A DNA stretch of 20,711 nt. Origin: an uncultured Clostridium sp. GTDB lineage: Bacteria > Bacillota > Clostridia > Clostridiales > Clostridiaceae. Below the pieces are notes generated by a model, which saw nothing but the letters and a program-made list of their open reading frames with translations, ran no database searches and was not told where the DNA came from. The stretch spans positions 1 to 20,711 of the forward strand of contig CAKVFO010000054.1 of assembly GCA_934746785.1 (NCBI GenBank), in the 5' to 3' direction. A program made the position numbers and the translations under genes. Positions 7,144 to 15,323 of the stretch are shown one piece after another. Position 1 is the stretch's first letter. Each line of letters begins with the position of its first letter.

Positions 7144-7719
7144 TTAATTTCTATTTAATTTTTTGTATTCCTCTGGATCATTTACATTAATAAGGCTCTT
7201 ATTAAGTTTATCCTCTTCTTTAAGTTTTATTATTCTGCCATTTATATTTTTCACTAAATTAACAAGTTTATAATCTTTTCTTTTAATCATTTCCTCTAAC
7301 TTAGGCAATATATTTCTATTATAAACTGCGCCTAAAGGATATAATCTATTTTCAGAGTCCTGAAGCACGACAGAGCTGTCATCTTCCTTTATAGATTCTA
7401 TTAAAAACTTCACAAACTCTTTATTAACTCTTGGCATATCACAAGGCAAAACTAAGATAAAATCACAATTCATTTTTTTAAAAGCTGAATACATACCGCC
7501 TATTGGCCCTATATCTTTATATTCATCCTCTATTAAATGAAGGTCTAAAGATTTATACTTTTCTTTCTCATCAACTGAAATATATATTTTATCTATATCT
7601 TCTAAAGCATCTATTATGTTTTCAATAAAGCTTTTATTATTAAAGGATAAAAACGCCTTATTATTTCCCTTCATCCTGCGGGATTTTCCTCCTGCGAGGA
7701 TTACTGCACCTATTTCCAA
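7144..7719 (-). CDS. mobA: Molybdenum cofactor guanylyltransferase MobA
   Basis: MobA attaches GMP to molybdopterin to make the guanine dinucleotide cofactor needed by NarB. The 191-residue protein starts with the nucleotidyltransferase signature AVILAGGKSRRMKGNNKAFL at residues 5-24. It then has IGGMYSAF near 74, the metal-binding LVLPCDMPR around 93-101, and ends with the family-typical INVNDPEEY. Length and motifs are normal. It is the last gene of the nitrate reductase block, 15 bases after the TDT membrane protein, and is separated from the other cofactor genes by the riboswitch leader. Its TAA stop (7144-7146) touches the putative antiterminator strand. Placement beside narB, not with mobB, suggests the guanylyl step is coupled to nitrate reductase demand. 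Confidence 0.94.
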   Translation of the reverse strand: MEIGAVILAGGKSRRMKGNNKAFLSFNNKSFIENIIDALEDIDKIYISVDEKEKYKSLDLHLIEDEYKDIGPIGGMYSAFKKMNCDFILVLPCDMPRVNKEFVKFLIESIKEDDSSVVLQDSENRLYPLGAVYNRNILPKLEEMIKRKDYKLVNLVKNINGRIIKLKEEDKLNKSLINVNDPEEYKKLNRN

Positions 7720-7734
7720 AGTAAATCACAACCT

Positions 7735-8682
7735 TTATTCTTCTGTTTCATAGCTTCTTACAAGCATAGCTGCAAAATTATAAAGTACATAAGCAATTAT
7801 TGCTGTTGTAGCATAAATTTGAATTCCACTTAACTCTTTAACCATACTTCCTAAAGTCACATAACCTTGAGCTGTTAAGAAAGCTGACATCTTAATTGAT
7901 GCAACAATACCTATTGCCATAGGGAAGGTTAAACCTGCAAACCCTGGATAAAACTTATATCTAAAGAATGCTGGTGTTTTTATAGCTATAAATACTAATG
8001 CACAAAGAACAGCTGCATATAATAAACTTACTAATAAAAAGTTTGGTTCTTTAATAAAGTTTAAATAACTTACAACACAAAGACTTGATGGTGCAAGTAC
8101 TATTGCTTGTGTATGGAACATTGCATCTTTTATTGGATGCTTTATTAATCTATAAATCATAAATGGTATTATTAAAGCAAATACAGCTATTCCATAGTAA
8201 ACTACTATTTTTCCTATTAGAGGCTCATTCATTACTCCTCCAACAACTGTAGAAACCATTATACCATTGTAAGTAACAAACCAGCTAGGAACAAATGTAT
8301 CCATATTTACACCTTTAATTACATTTCTATATGTAAATATTAGAATATGAATAGCATGTAATATTAATCCTATAAACCAAAGTGCCTTACCAATAGTATT
8401 ATTAAAATCATAGTAATAACTTCCTAGTATCATAGTTATCATTGTAAATCCTGCATATAAACTTGCTGGCACTGTATTTGAGTACTCTTTTACAACTGTC
8501 TTTGGATACTTGCATATTTTCACAATATAACAAAGTAATATTATTGTTGCTGCTATCATAGTTAAATGTCTTACCCATGTATATCCTAAAGTTAAATATA
8601 CATTAGATAAAGTTGCTGCACCTACCATTGTTGGAAGCACTGGTACAGGTAAATTTTCAATCTTCTTTAAAAAATTCTTCAT
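7735..8682 (-). CDS. TDT (TehA/SLAC1-type) family membrane protein, candidate anion channel or exporter
   Basis: The 315-residue protein is almost entirely hydrophobic, with about ten predicted membrane segments. The opening KKIENLPVPVLPTMVGAATLSN and the later HPIKDAMFHTQAIVLAPSSL and KFYPGFAGLTFPMAIGI segments are typical of the tellurite-resistance/dicarboxylate (TDT) family, which includes TehA, plant SLAC1 anion channels and fungal sulfite exporters. It is usually auto-annotated as a C4-dicarboxylate transporter. The context argues for an inorganic anion instead: it lies between the NarB redox partners and mobA, next to asrABC, and no NarK, NirC or FocA gene is present. Nitrate uptake, nitrite export or sulfite efflux are all possible. 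The substrate is not proven by sequence. Confidence 0.8.
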   Translation of the reverse strand: MKNFLKKIENLPVPVLPTMVGAATLSNVYLTLGYTWVRHLTMIAATIILLCYIVKICKYPKTVVKEYSNTVPASLYAGFTMITMILGSYYYDFNNTIGKALWFIGLILHAIHILIFTYRNVIKGVNMDTFVPSWFVTYNGIMVSTVVGGVMNEPLIGKIVVYYGIAVFALIIPFMIYRLIKHPIKDAMFHTQAIVLAPSSLCVVSYLNFIKEPNFLLVSLLYAAVLCALVFIAIKTPAFFRYKFYPGFAGLTFPMAIGIVASIKMSAFLTAQGYVTLGSMVKELSGIQIYATTAIIAYVLYNFAAMLVRSYETEE

Positions 8683-8698
8683 TAGTATCCCTCGCTAA

Positions 8699-9934
8699 CT
8701 ATTTGTATAAGAATCTACATTGTTCATCTGTATTGAAGAAATCAGAATAATCTATGGTAAATAGAGGTTTCTTAACTCTTGATACATCTATTTTTCTAGC
8801 TATAAGCTGAGTTATAATACCTGCATAAGATAAATCACCTTGGATTATTGCCCCTTCAATCTTTCCATCTTTGTGAATTATCTTTTTATAGTTTCCATTA
8901 TCATCTTCTTCAATTTCTACAATATAAGTTTCATCTGGTGCTGTATTTATACCTAATGACATTGTAGGAATTCCTAAGAAGTTCATTGTTGACTTACTAG
9001 CAAAGAAATCAGTCATTTCAGATGCTACACCAGTCATGTTGTTAGCTGCTATTATACCTTCTTTAGTAGCTACTGGCCATATAGGATTTCTTCCTGTAAC
9101 ATCTCCTGCTCCATAGATGTAATCAATGTTAGTTTTCCCAGTTGCATCAATTAATAAACCAAATCTATCACATTCTACTGAAGAATTTTCTAAGAATGCC
9201 ATATTAGATCTTACACCTGCACAGCATATTAAAAGATCACAAGGAATAGTTTCTCCTGTAGTTAATAAAATACCTGTGATGTTTTCATCTTCATCAACAA
9301 TAAGTTCTTTAACACCTTTTTCATAGTATTGCTTAACACCATGCTCAGCAAAAGCATTTTCATAAGTTGATGCTGCTCTCTTATCTAATTGAATAGATAA
9401 CATTCTGTTTTGCATTTCTACTAAAGCAAGTTCTTTTCCATATTCTAAAAGACCAGTGATTACGTCTATACCAACAAGTCCAGCTCCCATTATTACAATG
9501 TGTTTTACGCTGTCTTTTCTTGCTTCTGCCATAATAGCTTCACAATCATCAAAGTTTCTGAAACCAATAGAATTTTTAGCTTCTCTTAAATGTGGTATTG
9601 GCGGGAAGAATGTATGTGATCCTGTTGCTATTAAAAGCTTGTCAAATTCTACTTCTCTTCCATCTTCTAAAATAACTTTCTTGTCTTCTGCATTAAGACC
9701 TGTAGCAGATACACCTTTAATCCAGTTAATCTTGTTATCTTCTATGAAATTGTCTTCCATAAATTCAAGTCTCTTAACGTCACGAATACCTTCCATATAG
9801 TGGTGAAGTATACATCTTGAATAAATCTTATCATCCTTTGATATTAAAGTAATTTCTGCATCTTTATCATTGTTTCTAAGTTGTCTTAAGCCACTTATAC
9901 CTGCTGCTGAAGCTCCTATTACTACATATTTCAT
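8699..9934 (-). CDS. FAD-dependent NAD(P)H oxidoreductase of the nitrate reductase system
   Basis: The 411-residue pyridine nucleotide-disulfide-type oxidoreductase has an FAD-binding Rossmann motif VIGASAAGISGL at residues 4-15. LLIATGSHTFFPP lies near 100, a second NAD(P)H-binding motif VIMGAGLVGIDV is near 147-158, and the FAD-contacting YIYGAGDVTG is near 273. It resembles the NADH-oxidase-like flavoprotein part of NasB/NirB and rubredoxin reductases, without the NirB siroheme domains. There is no CxxxxC redox disulfide, so it is not a thioredoxin reductase type. It sits eight bases after the ferredoxin gene. The likely job is to pass electrons from NAD(P)H to the ferredoxin and then to NarB. 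The same gene trio is, to my knowledge, described for nitrate reduction in C. perfringens. Confidence 0.85.
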   Translation of the reverse strand: MKYVVIGASAAGISGLRQLRNNDKDAEITLISKDDKIYSRCILHHYMEGIRDVKRLEFMEDNFIEDNKINWIKGVSATGLNAEDKKVILEDGREVEFDKLLIATGSHTFFPPIPHLREAKNSIGFRNFDDCEAIMAEARKDSVKHIVIMGAGLVGIDVITGLLEYGKELALVEMQNRMLSIQLDKRAASTYENAFAEHGVKQYYEKGVKELIVDEDENITGILLTTGETIPCDLLICCAGVRSNMAFLENSSVECDRFGLLIDATGKTNIDYIYGAGDVTGRNPIWPVATKEGIIAANNMTGVASEMTDFFASKSTMNFLGIPTMSLGINTAPDETYIVEIEEDDNGNYKKIIHKDGKIEGAIIQGDLSYAGIITQLIARKIDVSRVKKPLFTIDYSDFFNTDEQCRFLYK

Positions 9935-9941
9935 AAGCCAA

Positions 9942-10358
9942 TTACACCTCCGCTAAAGTGATAGCGCCCATTGGACATTTTGCTACACATTGAGGGTCAC
10001 TTCCATCTTTCTTGCTGCAGCTTGTACACATATCACATTTCATTATTTCTAAATATTTTAATCTATCACTCTTTAATACTCCGAATGGACATGCCATAAT
10101 ACACATATAACAGCTTGCACATCTGTTTTTATCATATTGAACAAATCCAGTTTCTTTATCTTTGTGCATTGCACCAGTCATACAAGTATAAACACATTCT
10201 GGTCTATCGCAGTGACGGCAGAATATTGGAGTTTCCTTTGAATTACTGTCTATAGTTACTCTATTTCTTGAGTCACATGAATCATGGCTTACAGCACATG
10301 CAGTAACACAAGTTAAACATCCTATACATTTACTTCTGTCTATCTTAATTCTTTTCAT
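9942..10358 (-). CDS. Four-cluster [4Fe-4S] ferredoxin-like electron transfer subunit
   Basis: The 138-residue protein is of the DmsB/HycB type. Four cysteine groups are visible: CIGCLTCVTAC (from C11), CRHCDRPECVYTC, CASCYMCIMAC, and CDMCTSCSKKDGSDPQCVAKC. That gives 16 ligands for four [4Fe-4S] clusters. Proteins of this family usually link a molybdenum catalytic subunit to its electron donor. Here it lies between narB (15 bases upstream) and the flavoprotein (eight bases downstream), so NAD(P)H to flavoprotein to ferredoxin to NarB is the expected electron path. No signal peptide or twin-arginine motif is present, so the complex should be cytoplasmic. Confidence 0.9.
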   Translation of the reverse strand: MKRIKIDRSKCIGCLTCVTACAVSHDSCDSRNRVTIDSNSKETPIFCRHCDRPECVYTCMTGAMHKDKETGFVQYDKNRCASCYMCIMACPFGVLKSDRLKYLEIMKCDMCTSCSKKDGSDPQCVAKCPMGAITLAEV

Positions 10359-10373
10359 TGCCTATAGCACCCC

Positions 10374-12440
10374 TTACTTTTTTCTTATGTTAATTGGTGT
10401 TGTCTTATATGATGGTTCCTTTGAATATTTATCATATATTGCTGGTGTTAATTTATTACATTCAATATAGTGTAGTGGTACATATATTTCATCATATCTT
10501 ACATTGTCAGTTACTCTTACTACAAAATCAGCAGATTGACCATTTATAGAATCAACAGTTATTGAGTCACCATTTTCAACTCCTAATTCTGCACAAAGCT
10601 TAGTATTCACAAGTGCATAAGCTCCCTTACGAGAAACATCATTAACAACTGTAATTTCTCTAGTTCTGCTTTGAGTATGCCATTGTCCTACTGTTCCTCT
10701 ACCAGTATTTAATATATACGGGAATTCATCAGTATTAACTAATGGATTTTCCATAGGTTTTTCGAAAACAAATTTAGCTTTCTTTGAAGGAGTATAGTAA
10801 ACACCATCTTCAAATAAACGTCTTTCATCTTCCTTTAATTCTTCCCCTTCTTTAAGCGGCCATTGGATACCCTTTGTACCTTCTAAAGCATCATAATCTA
10901 CACCTGTAATGTCACATGGCATATTTCTTGTACATTCTTTCATTAAGTTGAACGTATCCCTTGGCGTCTGCCACTTACTCAAATCCATTCCTAAAGCTTT
11001 ACCTATTCCTAGTAATACTTCATAATCAGTTCTTTCATTTGCTGCTTTTTCTAATGCAGGACGCATAGCTGAAATTCTTCTTTCAGTATTAATGAAAGTA
11101 CCTTCCTTTTTAATACCTGGAACTACTGGTAAAAATACATCTGCTCCTTCTGAAGTTTCAGTATCAGCATAAATATCTTGTACTACTAATAATTCAAGCT
11201 TGTCCATAGCTTCTCTAAAGGATTCATTATTTATCCATGAATGTCTTGGATTTGTTCCAACTACCCAAAGTGCCTTTATTTCACCAGAGTTAACTCTTTC
11301 AATAATTTCATTATAAGTAGCAGTTGGTTTTAAGGCTAAGTAGCTTTCATCTACACCTAAAACTTCAGCAACTCTTGCTCTTCTTGCTTCGTTGTTGTAG
11401 TCTCCACCACCATAAAGTCCTGCTGTATTACTGAATAATCTTGAACCCATAGCATCACTTTGACCTGTTACAGAGTTAGCACCAGTTCCTTCTCTTCCAA
11501 TGTTTCCAGTCATTAAAGCGATGTTTATTATAGCTTGAGCTGTTCTAACTGCTTCATATCCTTGGTTTATACCCATTGTCCACCAGAATGAAACTCTTTC
11601 ACCTGCATGAATAAGCTCAACAAATTCAACTATTTGTTCTTCTGAAAGACCTGTTACATGAGCAGCCTTTTCTAAAGTATATTCCTTAACAAATTCCTTA
11701 AAGTCATCATATCCTTCAGTATGATTTGCTATATATTCTTCATTAACATAGTTCTTTTCAATTAAAAGATTAGCTGCTGTATAGAATAAAACTAAGTCAG
11801 ACTTACCTTTAATTCCATAATAATAATCTGCCTGCTCTGCAGTTTCAGATCTTCTTGGATCTATTACTATAAGTTTCTTATTAGTATTTTTTCTTATTCT
11901 TCCCCAGAATATTGGATGAGTTACTACTGGATTTCCTCCTATTAAAACTATAGTATCTGAAAGTTCTGCATCCTTTAAAGTATATGGAGGAGCATCAAAG
12001 CCAAAACTTTGTTTATGAGCTACAACAGATGTTGCCATACAAAGTCTTGTATTACCATCTAAGTTAGCCTTTAATTCATTTCTCATTATATGACCTAAAA
12101 GAGCAAACTCTTCAAAAGGTAATTGACCAGTACTTATACCAGCTACACTTTCTTTTCCATACTTATTTTGTATTTGTAGAAACTTTTCTGCTATATACTT
12201 GTATGTTTCATCCCATTCCATAGATTTAATACTTCCATCAGCTTGTTTTACTCTTGGAAGTTCTGTAGCCTTAACTACTGTTTGTTGTTTGTCTAATGAA
12301 AGTCCCTTAATACATGAGAACCCATCATTAACTGGATAATCTTTTGTTGGTAAAACTTTTACTATCTTACCATCCTCTACATGAAAATCAATGTTACAAG
12401 CTAATGCACAATAATTACATGTTGACTGAACTCTTTTCAT
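10374..12440 (-). CDS. narB: NarB/NasC-type cytoplasmic nitrate reductase, molybdenum catalytic subunit
   Basis: This 688-residue molybdopterin oxidoreductase reduces nitrate to nitrite. The [4Fe-4S] ligands C8, C11, C15 and C43 are intact at the N-terminus. C134 in TRLCMATSVV is the likely molybdenum-coordinating cysteine, as in Nap/Nas/NarB enzymes. Cofactor-binding segments GGNPVVTHPI, TGNIGREGTGANSVTGQSDA and WVVGTNPRHSW follow, and the C-terminal domain has the GRGTVGQWHTQSRT segment of nitrate reductases. There is no twin-arginine signal and no extra C-terminal iron-sulfur domain, so it is a compact cytoplasmic form. It uses a ferredoxin and flavoprotein encoded just downstream. Formate dehydrogenase-type enzymes are related, but the Cys ligand context and the neighbours favour nitrate reductase. 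GAAAGAAGG precedes the ATG. Confidence 0.9.
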   Translation of the reverse strand: MKRVQSTCNYCALACNIDFHVEDGKIVKVLPTKDYPVNDGFSCIKGLSLDKQQTVVKATELPRVKQADGSIKSMEWDETYKYIAEKFLQIQNKYGKESVAGISTGQLPFEEFALLGHIMRNELKANLDGNTRLCMATSVVAHKQSFGFDAPPYTLKDAELSDTIVLIGGNPVVTHPIFWGRIRKNTNKKLIVIDPRRSETAEQADYYYGIKGKSDLVLFYTAANLLIEKNYVNEEYIANHTEGYDDFKEFVKEYTLEKAAHVTGLSEEQIVEFVELIHAGERVSFWWTMGINQGYEAVRTAQAIINIALMTGNIGREGTGANSVTGQSDAMGSRLFSNTAGLYGGGDYNNEARRARVAEVLGVDESYLALKPTATYNEIIERVNSGEIKALWVVGTNPRHSWINNESFREAMDKLELLVVQDIYADTETSEGADVFLPVVPGIKKEGTFINTERRISAMRPALEKAANERTDYEVLLGIGKALGMDLSKWQTPRDTFNLMKECTRNMPCDITGVDYDALEGTKGIQWPLKEGEELKEDERRLFEDGVYYTPSKKAKFVFEKPMENPLVNTDEFPYILNTGRGTVGQWHTQSRTREITVVNDVSRKGAYALVNTKLCAELGVENGDSITVDSINGQSADFVVRVTDNVRYDEIYVPLHYIECNKLTPAIYDKYSKEPSYKTTPINIRKK

Positions 12441-12481
12441 CAGTATTCCTTCTTTCCTCTTTTGTTTTTATATATAAACTT

Positions 12482-12515
12482 AATATTCTACAGCCTTAAG
12501 GTACTGCATAATATT
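12482..12515. repeat. 34-bp interrupted inverted repeat between asrC and narB
   Basis: AATATT at both ends flanks an imperfect stem with CAG/CTG and a central CCTTAAGG, folding almost fully with a two-base bulge and one mismatch. It lies in the 87-base gap after the asrC stop. No T-tract follows on the minus strand, so it is not a standard terminator. An operator for narB or an intercistronic mRNA-stability hairpin are both possible. Confidence 0.5.
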
Positions 12516-12527
12516 AAAATTTTATCT

Positions 12528-13505
12528 TTAATTATCTACTGAATTGAAATGAATTCCACTCCAATATACTGTATCTTTCTTAATAACCTTTGGCCCTAAA
12601 TCTACACCTTCTAAAGCCCATTTCTTATATTCTTCAAAGCCAACTCTATCTATTATATATCCTATATGTTCCTTTCTTGCTGGAGCATTTGGATCAATAT
12701 ACTTTTCTACAAATTTATAAGTATTTAAAATTATTTTAATAATACTTTCTTCATCAACCCAGATTAAGAAGTCTTCTCCAAGTCTTGGGTTCTTCTTACC
12801 TGTTCTACCCATAATAGCTAGTTTATAATATTTTTCTTTACTTCTTGTTAAAGCTCTTGTTGGACATTTAGTTATACAAACTCCACATCCAATACATCTT
12901 TCTGCATTTCTTTCAACTCTATAATTTTTACCTGAAAGACATCCTACTGATAAACTCTTACATGCTTTAATACAAGCACCACAGCTAATACATCTATCTG
13001 GATCATATTGTGGTTCAGTCATTCCTATAATTCCAAAGTCATGCATTCTTGCCTTACCGCAATCATTTGAACAACCAGTTAAACCTATTTTGAAATGAAG
13101 ATCATGTGGGAACACTTCTCTTTCAATTTTCTTTGCTAATTCTGCAGTATTATAATTGGCAAAAGGACATACATTATTACCTATACATGCAGTAATATTT
13201 CTAGTTCCTGAAGCAGTATACCCTTTATCAGTTTCTTTAAGATTAATTTCAAGGCTTTCTATTATTGGTTGAAGAAGAGCTGTTACTGCATCCATATCTT
13301 CATATTTAATACCTTCTATTTCAAACCCTTGTCTTGTTGTTAAATGTACAAGACCATTTCCATATTTATCAGCTATTTCTTGAACCATTCCAAGAACTTC
13401 TGATTTTAAAAGTCCTCCTGGAACTCTAATTCTTGAATCACCAATTCCTCTTACTTTAGAAACTCTAAAAGCATTCTTTTTAAGTTTTTTAGTATTAATA
13501 TCCAT
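12528..13505 (-). CDS. asrC: Anaerobic sulfite reductase subunit C (siroheme catalytic subunit)
   Basis: AsrC is the catalytic siroheme/[4Fe-4S] subunit of the NADH-dependent sulfite reductase that makes sulfide in anaerobes. The siroheme-cluster ligands are visible as C107-X5-C113 (CIGNNVC) and C145-X3-C149 (GCSNDC), the nitrite/sulfite reductase signature. Two ferredoxin-type clusters follow: C172/C175/C178/C182 and C204/C207/C210/C214. The N-terminal RVPGGLLKSE and HLTTRQGFEIEG segments are the parallel half of the family fold, carrying basic residues near the substrate. Length (325) is normal. It ends the asrABC set, 18 bases after asrB. Nitrite is a possible alternative substrate of this enzyme class. 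Siroheme synthesis genes are not in the window. Confidence 0.94.
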   Translation of the reverse strand: MDINTKKLKKNAFRVSKVRGIGDSRIRVPGGLLKSEVLGMVQEIADKYGNGLVHLTTRQGFEIEGIKYEDMDAVTALLQPIIESLEINLKETDKGYTASGTRNITACIGNNVCPFANYNTAELAKKIEREVFPHDLHFKIGLTGCSNDCGKARMHDFGIIGMTEPQYDPDRCISCGACIKACKSLSVGCLSGKNYRVERNAERCIGCGVCITKCPTRALTRSKEKYYKLAIMGRTGKKNPRLGEDFLIWVDEESIIKIILNTYKFVEKYIDPNAPARKEHIGYIIDRVGFEEYKKWALEGVDLGPKVIKKDTVYWSGIHFNSVDN

Positions 13506-13523
13506 ATCTTCTTAAGCCCCCTA

Positions 13524-14315
13524 TTAATCTACTAGATTTTTGCCTTTTGAATAATTAAATACAGGACCATCTAAACATACATAAGTATCATCCATTTTAC
13601 AATGTCCACATTTACCTATACCACAGCACATTTTTCTTTCATGAGAAATCCATATATTTTCTTCCTTAACTCCTCTTTTTAAGATTTCAAGGACTGTGAA
13701 TTTCATCATCATTGGAGGTCCTACTACAATAAATGCAGTATTATCTATATCTTTAATTTCAAGTTCAGGAATATAAGCTGTAACAAGTCCAGTTTTTCCT
13801 TCATAGCCTTCTTCTGCTTTATCAACTGTTACTGTAAGATTTATTTTATCTTCCCAAGATTTTAAATCATCTTTAAATAAGATATCTTCTGGAGATTTAA
13901 ATCCACATATTAAGTTAAAGTTTTCTGCTTCATCTTTGTGATCTGCAAAATATTCCACTACACCTCTTACTGGTGAAAGTCCTGTTCCTCCAGCAACTAC
14001 TGTAATTTCTTTATTCTTATAGTCATTAACATCAAAACCATTTCCATATGGCCCTCTTAAGAATAATTTATCTCCTACATAGTTTGTAAATATTTCATTA
14101 GTTACTTTACCGACTCTTCTTATTGTAAGATCAACTGTATCTTCACCTATTCCACTTACTGATATTGGAGCTTCACCAAACTTTGGAAGAGAAACTTCAA
14201 AAAATTGTCCTGGTTTAACATCACCTTTATAAGACATTCTAAAAGTATACTCAATATCTGTATGTTTAATTACTTCCTTTATTTCTGATATAAATGGGAT
14301 ATATTCGTTATTCAT
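13524..14315 (-). CDS. asrB: Anaerobic sulfite reductase subunit B (FAD/NAD, 2Fe-2S)
   Basis: AsrB accepts electrons from NADH for the sulfite reductase. The 263-residue protein has the ferredoxin-NADP reductase fold. An FAD-binding barrel carries LRGPYGNGF near residue 87, and the nucleotide-binding domain begins with VVAGGTGLSPVRG near 106-118 and has FIVVGPPMMM later. A C-terminal [2Fe-2S] site follows (CCGIGKCGHC, with a further Cys eight residues on in YVCLDGPVF). The layout matches dihydroorotate dehydrogenase electron-transfer subunit PyrK, but its place between asrA and asrC assigns it to Asr. asrA ends on the adjacent base, so translation is probably coupled. Confidence 0.94.
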   Translation of the reverse strand: MNNEYIPFISEIKEVIKHTDIEYTFRMSYKGDVKPGQFFEVSLPKFGEAPISVSGIGEDTVDLTIRRVGKVTNEIFTNYVGDKLFLRGPYGNGFDVNDYKNKEITVVAGGTGLSPVRGVVEYFADHKDEAENFNLICGFKSPEDILFKDDLKSWEDKINLTVTVDKAEEGYEGKTGLVTAYIPELEIKDIDNTAFIVVGPPMMMKFTVLEILKRGVKEENIWISHERKMCCGIGKCGHCKMDDTYVCLDGPVFNYSKGKNLVD

Positions 14316-15323
14316 TTACTCCACCTCTTTTAAAGCTTCTTCAAGTTTGTTAATACAATTTGAAAATGATATGTATTCTGGACAGACATCATCACATCTA
14401 CCACATCCAACACACATATGATATCCAAAACGTTTCTTATAATCATAAACCTTATGCATCACTTTAAATCTCATTTTGTCACCATTTGCTTTTCTGAAAG
14501 ATATATTTCCAGCCATATCTGTATATCCTGGAACCATACATGAAGCCCATACTCTTCTTCTTTCTCCCACATTTCCATTATCTCTATAGAAAATATCCTG
14601 CATACTAAAACATGTACATGTTGGACATACAAAGTTACATCTTCCACATGCTATACATCTTTCACTGTATTCATCCCACATCTTTGAGTTAAATACCTTA
14701 GTAGAAAGATTTTCAGGAATATTAACATGGACTTTATTTTCTGTCACAAAGTCAGGTGTTACTTCCTCTTCTTTAAATTTTTCTATCTTTATCAATTCAT
14801 CTAATTCATTCCACTTAGAATCTATAACAGTAAATCCGTCTTCTACCTTTATGTATGCATCGTAGTTATCAGATTTATTGCTTCCCATATCAAGGCAGAA
14901 ACAATTATCAAAGCTATTAGTACATCCCATTAAAATGAATTTAGTATTTTCTCTAAGTCTTTTATAATAAAAATCTTCTGGTCCATTATTTAAGTAAATT
15001 TGATCCATACGCTTTAATGCATGCATATCACAGCTTCTCAAAAATACTATTGCGCCTTTTTCTGGTGCCTTAGGAATTGTAATTTCATCCTCTGTAAAAT
15101 AAAATAGTCTTTGTGTTATTGGTAATATTACCTCTTTAAAAGAATAATCTGATTTTTTGTCAAAAACTATTTCCTCTATTTTTAATACTTCTCCATATCT
15201 TATAACATCTATATCTGAAAATGTTCCATCTCCTACAAACACCTTTGGTGCGTAAATCATATAATTTTCAGAAAGTTTTTCAAAGATTGAATTAATACTT
15301 TCATTGACAATTCTGTAGCCCAT
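14316..15323 (-). CDS. asrA: Anaerobic sulfite reductase subunit A (iron-sulfur)
   Basis: AsrA is the 4Fe-4S electron-transfer subunit of the AsrABC complex. The 335-residue protein has CDMHALKRMDQIYL and MGCTNSFDNCFC in its first half. Two ferredoxin-like groups sit in the C-terminal third: CIACGRCNFVCPTCTC at about 226-241 and CVGCGRCDDVC near 305. The same architecture occurs in the beta subunits of hydrogenase and coenzyme F420-type modules, but the contiguous asrB and asrC genes settle the role. AGGAGTGC lies upstream of the ATG at 15323. The first gene of the set is preceded by a predicted promoter with a Crp/Fnr-like palindrome at -41.5, consistent with control by anaerobiosis or by the adjacent regulator. 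Confidence 0.93.
   Translation of the reverse strand: MGYRIVNESINSIFEKLSENYMIYAPKVFVGDGTFSDIDVIRYGEVLKIEEIVFDKKSDYSFKEVILPITQRLFYFTEDEITIPKAPEKGAIVFLRSCDMHALKRMDQIYLNNGPEDFYYKRLRENTKFILMGCTNSFDNCFCLDMGSNKSDNYDAYIKVEDGFTVIDSKWNELDELIKIEKFKEEEVTPDFVTENKVHVNIPENLSTKVFNSKMWDEYSERCIACGRCNFVCPTCTCFSMQDIFYRDNGNVGERRRVWASCMVPGYTDMAGNISFRKANGDKMRFKVMHKVYDYKKRFGYHMCVGCGRCDDVCPEYISFSNCINKLEEALKEVE

Noticed and set aside
9126..9800. Plus-strand open frames opposite the FAD oxidoreductase
   Set aside because: The minus-strand gene has complete cofactor motifs; the antisense products look random.
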